A stretch of DNA of 14,072 nt from Paracoccaceae bacterium (GTDB lineage: Bacteria > Pseudomonadota > Alphaproteobacteria > Rhodobacterales > Rhodobacteraceae): assembly GCA_004566265.1 (NCBI GenBank), contig SPLB01000167.1, positions 1 to 14,072 of the forward strand. Reading direction: 5' to 3'. Below the pieces are notes generated by a model. That model was not told the DNA's origin. It made no database searches and saw nothing but the letters and a program-made list of their open reading frames with translations. The translations under genes were made by a program, and so were the position numbers. Shown here in pieces: positions 1-6,727 of the stretch; position 1 is the first letter of the stretch, and the number at the start of each line of letters is the position of its first letter.

Positions 1-1874
1 CGGGTCAACCCGGTTTGCAAGTGACTGAGAAGGACGGCACGCCGCTCCTGCCTCGCTTTGCTTTCATTGCATCAGACGGGGATGAAAAGGCCCTAAAACT
101 GACATTTTCGGATTCTTCTCTCGCTCTGACCTATACGGCTGAGTTTGCGATGGATCCCCAAACGGGTATAATTTCGACCCGTGCGCGGATCTCTGCTGAT
201 CGCTTATTGCGCCTGAACTGGTTGGCCGCTCCGGTCTTTCCGGCACTGCAGTCCGGCAACGAGATGATTGATTTCTCCGGCCGCTGGACTGGCGAATTCC
301 GCACAGAGCGAGTGCCGTGGTCTGCAGGCATTCGTCTGCGGGAAAATCGCACCGGCCGTACAGGACACGAACATTTTCCCGGGTTGATCCTGCCCGCGCG
401 TGGCACCACTAACACCCAAGGGGAGGCCGTAGCCTTCCACTATGGCTGGTCCGGTGGGCATCGAATGGTGGCAGAGGAACTGTCCGACGGTCGCCGTCAG
501 GTTCAGTTTGGTCATGCGTCCGGTACGGAAACCCAACCGGCGGCTTCTTTTGAAACCGCGACCTTATACGCTGTGCGCTCTGATGTTGGTCTGAACGGCT
601 GCGCCGTTGCGTTTCAGCGGCATCTGCGGGATCGGATTGTGACCTGGCCCGAGGCAGAGCGCGCGCGCCCTGTGCACTACAACTGCTGGGAAGCGATCTA
701 TTTTGACCACGATCTGGACGCGTTGAAGTGTATTGCAGACCGGGCCGCAGCGCTTGGTGCGGAGCGATTTGTGCTGGACGATGGCTGGTTTGGTAAACGG
801 GGGGATGACTCCTCGTCTTTAGGAGACTGGGGTATTGATCCGCGCAAATACCCGGATGGGTTCGCGCCGCTGATTTCTCACGTCCAAAGCCTGAATATGA
901 CGTTTGGTATCTGGTTCGAACCCGAAATGGTGAATCCGGACAGTGATCTCTTTCGGGCCAATCCTGACTGGGCGCTGGGGTGCCGCGAGCAGGTGCTGGG
1001 GCGCAATCAGATGGTCTTGGACATGTCCCGCTTAGACGTGCGCGACTACCTGTTTGAACAGGTTGATGCGGTTCTTAGGGTCTATGACGTCGATTATGTG
1101 AAATGGGACCACAACCGCGTGCTGCCAACGCCTGATGCGGCGCAGGCGCGGGGCTACTATAACCTGATCGCGCGGCTGCGGACTGCGCACCCGAGCGTGG
1201 AATTTGAAAGCTGCGCATCTGGCGGTGGCCGCATCGACTTTGGTGCGATGGCGCATTGCCATCGCGTGTGGCTATCGGACAGCAACGACGCCATGGAGCG
1301 GCTGCGGATCCAGCATGAAGCGGCGCTGTTTTTGCCAATGCTGGTGACTGGTAGCCATGTTGGCCCGCGCCATTGCCATACCTCGGGGCGTCATCTCGAT
1401 ATGGAGACACGCGCTTGGGTCGCTGCACAGCGTCATATGGGGTTTGAAATGGATCCGGGCGAGCTGGACGACGGTGAGGTCGCGACGCTCCGCCGGATCA
1501 CGGATTGGTGGAAAGAAAACCGCAGCTGGATGGCGCGCGGTGACATTTTACGCCTAGATACGGACGACCCGGCCGTCATTGGTGAAATGCAAATCAGTAA
1601 CGACGGCGACCGTTTTGTGGTGTTTGCAGGGCTCATGCAGTCCACGCGCTCGGTTCTGCCGCGTCCCTTGCGGCTGACAGGGCTTGATGCGGCGTCGACG
1701 TATCGGTTGACCCCCCTCAGCCAAAGCTCGGTTCCTGAGTGGCAGAGCCGTGGTGCGCCGTTACTCACCATCGGGGAAGCCACGCTGCCGGGACAATATT
1801 TAATGCATCAGGGCGTGACCCTGCCATGGGGCTATCCGCAGACCTTATGGGTGTTTGAAGGGCAAAGAACATGA
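1..1874 (+). CDS. Alpha-galactosidase, GH36 family (5' end outside the window)
   Basis: Hydrolyses terminal alpha-linked galactose from oligosaccharides or galactosyl-glycerol type compounds, releasing galactose for the oxidative pathway encoded downstream. The reading frame is open to the left edge (first full codon at 3), and about 623 residues are visible. Full-length GH36 proteins of this type are about 700 residues, so roughly 80 N-terminal residues are missing and a signal peptide cannot be judged. Visible family marks are a WEAIYFD stretch, VLDDGWFG (about 771-794), YVKWDHNR with the expected nucleophile Asp at codon 1107-1109, a CASGGGRIDFG segment near 1210-1242, and SDSND at 1275-1289, whose Asp residues include the expected acid/base. 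All catalytic motifs are present. The stop overlaps the next start by four bases (ATGA, 1871-1874), indicating one operon with translational coupling. The family call is firm; the exact substrate is unknown. Confidence 0.9.
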   Translation, partial: GQPGLQVTEKDGTPLLPRFAFIASDGDEKALKLTFSDSSLALTYTAEFAMDPQTGIISTRARISADRLLRLNWLAAPVFPALQSGNEMIDFSGRWTGEFRTERVPWSAGIRLRENRTGRTGHEHFPGLILPARGTTNTQGEAVAFHYGWSGGHRMVAEELSDGRRQVQFGHASGTETQPAASFETATLYAVRSDVGLNGCAVAFQRHLRDRIVTWPEAERARPVHYNCWEAIYFDHDLDALKCIADRAAALGAERFVLDDGWFGKRGDDSSSLGDWGIDPRKYPDGFAPLISHVQSLNMTFGIWFEPEMVNPDSDLFRANPDWALGCREQVLGRNQMVLDMSRLDVRDYLFEQVDAVLRVYDVDYVKWDHNRVLPTPDAAQARGYYNLIARLRTAHPSVEFESCASGGGRIDFGAMAHCHRVWLSDSNDAMERLRIQHEAALFLPMLVTGSHVGPRHCHTSGRHLDMETRAWVAAQRHMGFEMDPGELDDGEVATLRRITDWWKENRSWMARGDILRLDTDDPAVIGEMQISNDGDRFVVFAGLMQSTRSVLPRPLRLTGLDAASTYRLTPLSQSSVPEWQSRGAPLLTIGEATLPGQYLMHQGVTLPWGYPQTLWVFEGQRT

Positions 1875-3580
1875 CCAAAGAGAGACGCAACCGCGGCTGG
1901 TATGGCATGCTGGACAAGGACGGTTTTATCCGCCGTTCCTGGATGAAAAACCAAGGGTTCCCAGATCACGCCTTTGATGGCCGCCCCGTTATAGGTATCT
2001 GCAACACATGGTCCGAACTGACCCCGTGTAATTCCGGACTGCGTGAGCTGGCTGAAGGTGTCAAACGTGGCGTTTGGGAGGCCGGCGGTTTTCCGGTTGA
2101 ATTCCCCGTCATGTCATTGGGCGAAACCCAAATGAAGCCGACCGCGATGCTGTTTCGCAACCTGCTGGCGATGGACGTTGAAGAATCCATCCGTGCTTAT
2201 GGTATGGATGGGGTTGTGCTGCTGGGCGGCTGCGATAAGACCACGCCTGGTCAGCTGATGGGCGCGGCCTCTGTTGATCTGCCGTCGATTGTTGTCTCTG
2301 CGGGGCCGATGTTGAACGGAAAATGGAAGGGGCGCGACCTGGGATCTGGCACTGATGTGCGCAAGTTTGCCATGGACGTCAAAGCGGGCGACATGACGCT
2401 CAACGACTTTATGGCGACCGAGTCAGGCATGTCCCGGTCCAAAGGTGTGTGTATGACCATGGGCACGGCCTCGACGACGTCTTCTTTGTCCGAGGCGATG
2501 GGCCTGTGTCTGCCGATGAACGGGTCGCTGCCTGCAGTTGATGCCCGCCGCATGGCGCTGGCGCATATGACCGGAAAACGCATTGTAGAGATGGTCGAAG
2601 AAGACCTTAAACTGTCGGACGTTCTGACCAAGGAAAGCTTCCTGAACGCGATTGTGGCAAATGCCGCTCTTGGTGGTTCTACCAACGCCGTGGTGCACCT
2701 GCTGGCGCTGGCGGGCCGTGTCGGCATTGACCTGACGCTCGCAGATTTCGAAATCGGCGGTGAGATTCCGCTTTTGGTGAACTGCATGCCGTCTGGCAAA
2801 TACCTGATGGAAGACTTCTGTTACGCAGGCGGTGTTCCGGTGGTGCTGAAAGAGATTGCTCACAAGCTGCGCCCGGCGCAGACCGTCATGGGCAAGGACA
2901 TCTCGCATTATTTCGAAGACGCCGAGTGTTATAACCGCGACGTGATCTTTGCTTATGACGACCCGCGCAAACCGGCGGCAGGTCTGCGCGTTCTGCGCGG
3001 CAATCTTGCCCCGCGCGGCGCGATTGTAAAACCGTCTGCGGCGTCCGATCACCTGCTGGAGCATGAGGGCGAAGCCTATGTGTTCGAAACCATCGAAGAG
3101 CTGAAGGCCAAAATAGACCGCGAGGATCTGCCAGTGGATGAAAACACAATCCTTGTGCTGAAAAACTGCGGCCCCAAGGGCTATCCGGGCATGCCCGAAG
3201 TGGGCGATATGCCGGTGCCAGCCAAACTGGTAAAGCAAGGCGTGCGTGATATTGTGCGCGTGTCTGACGCGCGGATGTCCGGCACCGCGTTCGGCACCGT
3301 GATCTTGCATGTGGCCCCCGAGGCCACCGCTGGCGGCCCCATTGCCCTGGTGAAAACTGGCGACCGCATCAAAGTCTCTGCCTCCACCGGTGTTCTTGAA
3401 CTGCTGGTTGCGGAAGAGGAGTTGGACGCGCGTCGTGCCGCATGGGCGCAGCCCGAACCGCATTACACCCGTGGCTATGCCAAAATGTACGTGGATCACG
3501 TGCTGCAGGCGGACCAGGGGGCTGATCTTGATTTCCTGGTGGGCAAAGACACCCGCCCCGTGACACGGGAGAGCCACTAA
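1871..3580 (+). CDS. IlvD/EDD-family sugar-acid dehydratase, probably galactonate dehydratase
   Basis: Iron-sulfur dehydratase of 569 residues. From context it most likely dehydrates D-galactonate to 2-keto-3-deoxygalactonate, the substrate of the kinase encoded two genes on. The three expected cluster cysteines are C53 (TPCNSG), C121 (GGCDKTTPG) and C194 (GVCMTMGTAST). K123, in the DKT motif, is the lysine that is carbamylated to bind Mg in this family. The C53/C121/C194 spacing equals the one I recall for Rhizobium L-arabinonate dehydratase (59/127/200), so it belongs to the sugar-acid branch (arabonate/xylonate/galactonate type), not the branched-chain amino acid enzyme IlvD. The C-terminal RMSGTAFGT motif holds the likely catalytic base S470. 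A ribosome site GAAGGG at 1857-1862 lies 8 bases before the ATG. Known galactonate dehydratases such as DgoD are enolase-superfamily proteins, so galactonate specificity is inferred from neighbours; L-arabonate or another aldonate remains possible. Confidence 0.85.
   Translation: MTKERRNRGWYGMLDKDGFIRRSWMKNQGFPDHAFDGRPVIGICNTWSELTPCNSGLRELAEGVKRGVWEAGGFPVEFPVMSLGETQMKPTAMLFRNLLAMDVEESIRAYGMDGVVLLGGCDKTTPGQLMGAASVDLPSIVVSAGPMLNGKWKGRDLGSGTDVRKFAMDVKAGDMTLNDFMATESGMSRSKGVCMTMGTASTTSSLSEAMGLCLPMNGSLPAVDARRMALAHMTGKRIVEMVEEDLKLSDVLTKESFLNAIVANAALGGSTNAVVHLLALAGRVGIDLTLADFEIGGEIPLLVNCMPSGKYLMEDFCYAGGVPVVLKEIAHKLRPAQTVMGKDISHYFEDAECYNRDVIFAYDDPRKPAAGLRVLRGNLAPRGAIVKPSAASDHLLEHEGEAYVFETIEELKAKIDREDLPVDENTILVLKNCGPKGYPGMPEVGDMPVPAKLVKQGVRDIVRVSDARMSGTAFGTVILHVAPEATAGGPIALVKTGDRIKVSASTGVLELLVAEEELDARRAAWAQPEPHYTRGYAKMYVDHVLQADQGADLDFLVGKDTRPVTRESH
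3567..3573 (+). promoter_or_regulatory. Ribosome binding site deciding the TTG start of the dehydrogenase
   Basis: GGGAGAG, inside the last codons of the dehydratase gene, ends 8 bases before a TTG at 3582. No in-frame ATG occurs before about residue 53, which is past the nucleotide-binding motif, so the TTG is the only start that keeps a whole dehydrogenase. Confidence 0.65.
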
Positions 3581-3581
3581 A

Positions 3582-4352
3582 TTGGATTTTCACGCGACAT
3601 TTCATGACCTGAGCGGCGCATCCGTCTTTATCACTGGTGGCGGCTCCGGCATTGGAGCTGCACTGACCGAAGGCTTTCTGCGTCAGGGTGCCAACGTGGC
3701 CTTTGTGGGCCGTTCGGATGCCAGCGCTTTTGTGGACCGTATGGAAGAAGAGACCGGCAATCGTCCGCTGTTCATCCAATGCGACATCACCGATATTCCG
3801 GCGCTGAAGGCCGCACTTGCCCAGTCAGCACGGGCCCACGGCCCGATTGGCGTCTTGGTGAACAATGCGGCCAACGACCAGCGCCACGAGACGCTCGATG
3901 TGGAAGAGGATTTTTGGGACTGGTCGCAGTCGATCAACCTGAAAGCTTACTTCTTTGCGTGCCAAGCGGTGATCCCGGGGATGAAGGAACTGGGTGGCGG
4001 CGCCATCGTGAATTTCACTTCGATCAGCTATATGATGGGCAATACCGGCTACCCGGCTTATACCACGGCGAATTCTGGCATTAACGGAATGACCCGCAGC
4101 CTGGCGCGCGAGTTTGGCCCCGACCGCATCCGGGTGAATGCGCTGGCGCCGGGTTGGGTGCTGACCGAAAAGCAGCTTGATAAATGGGCGACGCCCAAAG
4201 CGCTTGCCGGTCATTTGGAGCGCCAGTGCCTGAAGGACCATTTGGCCCCGCAGGATATTGTCGAATCGACCCTGTTCCTGTCTTCGAAGACCTCTCGTAT
4301 GATCTCAGGCCAGGCGCTGGTGGTTGATGGCGGCGTGGTGGTGTCGGGATGA
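3582..4352 (+). CDS. Short-chain dehydrogenase/reductase, putative galactose 1-dehydrogenase with altered catalytic Lys
   Basis: SDR-family protein of 256 residues, translated from a TTG start one base after the preceding stop. By position in the operon it should oxidise D-galactose to galactonolactone with NAD(P). The Rossmann motif TGGGSGIG is at residues 18-25, and the NNAG motif reads NNAA (followed by NDQRH, much like the NNAGNDDRH of Caulobacter D-xylose dehydrogenase XylB). The catalytic region has S147 and Y160 at the usual 13-residue spacing. The C-terminal part shares the pattern PGxVxTxxQxxKWxTP with XylB. The oddity is that the YxxxK motif reads YTTAN: residue 164 is Asn (codon AAT, 4071-4073) where Lys normally orients the cofactor ribose and lowers the Tyr pKa. 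The rest of the protein is intact, so this is either a real variant with low or altered activity or a point change in this strain. The stop overlaps the dgoK start (ATGA). Sugar 1-dehydrogenase is the best call; galactose as substrate is inferred. Confidence 0.8.
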   Translation: MDFHATFHDLSGASVFITGGGSGIGAALTEGFLRQGANVAFVGRSDASAFVDRMEEETGNRPLFIQCDITDIPALKAALAQSARAHGPIGVLVNNAANDQRHETLDVEEDFWDWSQSINLKAYFFACQAVIPGMKELGGGAIVNFTSISYMMGNTGYPAYTTANSGINGMTRSLAREFGPDRIRVNALAPGWVLTEKQLDKWATPKALAGHLERQCLKDHLAPQDIVESTLFLSSKTSRMISGQALVVDGGVVVSG

Positions 4353-5272
4353 GCTCCCAAACGACCAAGACCGCCACCTGGGCGGCTGCAGACTGGGGTA
4401 CGTCTCATTTGCGCCTGTGGCCCATGGATGCAACGGGGATGGCCCTGACCCGGATCGATTCTGACCGGGGCATGGGGGCCATTGTAAAGGACGACTATGA
4501 ATCCGTCCTAATTGCCCAGTTAGAGCCTTATCTTCCGACGACAGGTACAATGCCCGTTGTCGTCTGTGGAATGGCTGGGTCACGTCAGGGTTGGGCTGAA
4601 GCGCCTTATTCAAGCACGCCTTGCCCGCCGCCATCACTGGCTGAGTCGACCAAGGTACCAACAGTGAATGCGCGTCTGTCCGTGCATATCCTGCCGGGTG
4701 TGAAGCAGGTGGATCCTGCTGACGTTATGCGCGGCGAAGAAACCCAGATTGCCGGTGTTTTGGCCGCCAACCCTGATCTTGACGGGGTGATCTGCCTGCC
4801 GGGTACCCATACCAAATGGGTCTCTGTTTCCGACGGCCAGATCGAGCGTTTTACCACCTTCATGAGCGGCGAGGCATTTCATTTGATTTCGTCCGAATCT
4901 GTGTTGCGTCACACGCTGGCGGAAGACGGCTGGGATGAGGCGGCTTTTGCCAAAGGCTGCGAAATCGCCCGCAAAGATCCCGCCGCTCTGCTCAGCGCAA
5001 TGTTCAGTCTGCGAGCCGAAGCGCTTTTGGCGGATCTTGATCCTGTTGCCGCCCGCGCGCGGCTGTCCGGCCTGTTGGTTGGCGCCGAGGTTGAGGCTGC
5101 GCGCCCGTCCTGGAGCGAAAAAACTGTCATCATTGTTGGTGAAACTGGCATGGCAAGCGCCTATGCGGCTGCGCTGTCACTGCAAGGCGCAGACGCCAAG
5201 ATTGCCAATGCAGAAAAGTCGACACTTGCAGGGCTGTGTGCAGCCTATGCGCACTTGAACCAAGAGGTTTAA
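4349..5272 (+). CDS. dgoK: 2-dehydro-3-deoxygalactonokinase
   Basis: Cytosolic sugar-acid kinase of 307 residues that phosphorylates 2-keto-3-deoxygalactonate at C6 with ATP, making the aldolase substrate for the next gene. It matches the DgoK family throughout: N-terminal phosphate-binding motif DWGTS at residues 15-19, CGMAGS at 73-78 followed by GWAEAPY, the family block MRGEETQ at 127-133, PGTHTKW at 151-157, FMSGE at 171-175 and GLLVGAEVE at 241-249. Length is slightly above the roughly 290 residues of E. coli DgoK. The ATG overlaps the stop of the dehydrogenase by four bases, and I see no strong separate ribosome site, so translation probably depends on coupling. dgoK followed directly by dgoA is a common arrangement and fixes the pathway as galactonate breakdown. 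Confidence 0.93.
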   Translation: MSSQTTKTATWAAADWGTSHLRLWPMDATGMALTRIDSDRGMGAIVKDDYESVLIAQLEPYLPTTGTMPVVVCGMAGSRQGWAEAPYSSTPCPPPSLAESTKVPTVNARLSVHILPGVKQVDPADVMRGEETQIAGVLAANPDLDGVICLPGTHTKWVSVSDGQIERFTTFMSGEAFHLISSESVLRHTLAEDGWDEAAFAKGCEIARKDPAALLSAMFSLRAEALLADLDPVAARARLSGLLVGAEVEAARPSWSEKTVIIVGETGMASAYAAALSLQGADAKIANAEKSTLAGLCAAYAHLNQEV

Positions 5273-5275
5273 TCC

Positions 5276-5884
5276 ATGTCCCGTGATATTATTGCCATCC
5301 TGCGTGGCATCACGCCCGGCGAAGTTATTCCCGTCACTGACGCTTTGATTGCGGCTGGGATCACCAAAATTGAAGTGCCGCTGAATTCTCCGGATCCCTA
5401 TGACAGCATTGCTAAAATGATCGATCACGCCGGCGATCGCGCTTTGATCGGTGCGGGCACTGTGCTGGACACGCAATCGGTCGCCCGGCTTGCGGCAATC
5501 GGTGCAAAAATGGTGGTCTCGCCTGACGCTAATCCAGACGTCATTATGGCGACCAAAGCGGCGCAGATGCTGTCGTTTCCCGGCGTCATGACCCCGACCG
5601 AGGCCTTCTCGGCCTTGCGCGCAGGTGCTGATGGTCTGAAGTTTTTCCCAGCGTTCAAACTTGGCCTTGATGGGTTCAAAGCGTTGAAGGCCGTGTTGCC
5701 CCACGACGCAGCGACCTATGCTGTCGGCGGTGTGGGGCCGGAAGACTTTGCCGACTGGCACGCCGCTGGCGCAACCGGTTTTGGCATTGGCTCTAGCCTT
5801 TATAAACCCGGCCGCACAGCCGAGGAAATCGCTGCTGTTGCGACCGAAATCGTCTGTGCGTATGATGAGGTCTACGCCGCATGA
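5276..5884 (+). CDS. dgoA: 2-dehydro-3-deoxy-6-phosphogalactonate aldolase
   Basis: Class I aldolase of 202 residues that splits 2-keto-3-deoxy-6-phosphogalactonate into pyruvate and D-glyceraldehyde 3-phosphate, ending the De Ley-Doudoroff route. It has the KDPG/KDPGal aldolase layout: AILRG with R10 near the N-terminus, KIEVPLNSP with catalytic E33, GAGTV at 59-63, the Schiff-base lysine K122 in GLKFFPAF, and the phosphate-binding GGVGPEDF at 151-158. The VPLNSPDP wording around E33 is more typical of DgoA than of the Entner-Doudoroff enzyme Eda, and adjacency to dgoK supports this. A ribosome site AAGAGG at 5262-5267 precedes the ATG by 8 bases. The gene starts 3 bases after the dgoK stop and overlaps the lactonase gene by four bases. 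Confidence 0.93.
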   Translation: MSRDIIAILRGITPGEVIPVTDALIAAGITKIEVPLNSPDPYDSIAKMIDHAGDRALIGAGTVLDTQSVARLAAIGAKMVVSPDANPDVIMATKAAQMLSFPGVMTPTEAFSALRAGADGLKFFPAFKLGLDGFKALKAVLPHDAATYAVGGVGPEDFADWHAAGATGFGIGSSLYKPGRTAEEIAAVATEIVCAYDEVYAA

Positions 5885-6720
5885 CTGTGTTCAGCCAAAC
5901 CAAGTGTATCTTGGGCGAAGGCGCGTTCTGGCATCCAGAGCGCGCTCAGTTTTTCTGGTTTGACATTCTGGGTCAGAAGTTGCTGACCGTCGCCAACGGT
6001 GACGAACATCACTGGGATTTCGACGAATGTGTTTCTGCTGCAGGTTGGGTGGATTACGACACGCTCATTTTGGCCAGTGCCTCGGCTTTGTGGAGATTTG
6101 ATCTTGCCACAGGCGAACAAGCATTCCTGCATGCGCTTGAAGCGGACAACGCGATGACCCGGTCCAATGACGGTCGGGCGGACCCTTGGGGTGGCTTCTG
6201 GATTGGAACAATGGGTTTCAACGCCGAACCCGGCGCCGGTGCGATTTATCGCTATTTCAGGGGCGAACTGCGCATGATTGTGTCGGATTTGACCATCACC
6301 AACGCGATCTGCTTTGCGGCTGATCGCTCTTGTGCGTATTATGTCGATACGGCTAAGGGTCAGGTGATGCGCCAGCCTCTGGCGGCTGCGGAGGGTTGGC
6401 CGCAAGGTACGCCAGAGGTGTTTCTTGATCTGGCAGATGAAGACTTTGGTGCAGACGGTGCTGTGATCGACGCGAATGGCAACTTTTGGAATGCGCAATG
6501 GGGGGCGTCCCGCGTGGCGTGTTATGCACCTGATGGCACACTCCGAGAGACAATCTCCGTATCCACGCCGCAAACCTCATGCCCTGCGTTTGGTGGGGCT
6601 GATCTGTCGACTCTCTATGTGACCACCGCATCAGATGGGGTAGAGGACATCGGTGCTGGCAAAACCTTTGCCATTGAAACCAACGCGCGTGGACAGCGCG
6701 AACACCAAGTGATCCTGTGA
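5881..6720 (+). CDS. SMP-30/gluconolactonase family sugar lactonase, probably galactonolactonase
   Basis: Six-bladed beta-propeller lactonase of 279 residues that should open the lactone produced by the sugar dehydrogenase to give galactonate. Expected metal ligands of the SMP-30/LRE family are visible: E13 in [10 protein letters not shown]141 in TITNAICF and D192 in [11 protein letters not shown]. The substrate-site N96-D97 lies in the [18 protein letters not shown] segment, the family's best-conserved stretch. Length is normal (family about 280-300). No signal peptide is visible, so it acts in the cytoplasm. GAGG at 5867-5870 lies 10 bases before the ATG, which overlaps the dgoA stop (ATGA). 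Substrate assignment to galactono-lactone rests on the operon; the family also includes gluconolactonases and arabinolactonases. Confidence 0.85.
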   Translation: MTVFSQTKCILGEGAFWHPERAQFFWFDILGQKLLTVANGDEHHWDFDECVSAAGWVDYDTLILASASALWRFDLATGEQAFLHALEADNAMTRSNDGRADPWGGFWIGTMGFNAEPGAGAIYRYFRGELRMIVSDLTITNAICFAADRSCAYYVDTAKGQVMRQPLAAAEGWPQGTPEVFLDLADEDFGADGAVIDANGNFWNAQWGASRVACYAPDGTLRETISVSTPQTSCPAFGGADLSTLYVTTASDGVEDIGAGKTFAIETNARGQREHQVIL

Positions 6721-6727
6721 GGACATC

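Noticed and set aside
2423..3577. 384-residue open frame on the - strand, opposite the dehydratase gene
   Set aside because: It is His/Arg/Gly-rich with no recognisable motif, and the + strand gene has all its family residues; this is a codon-bias shadow.
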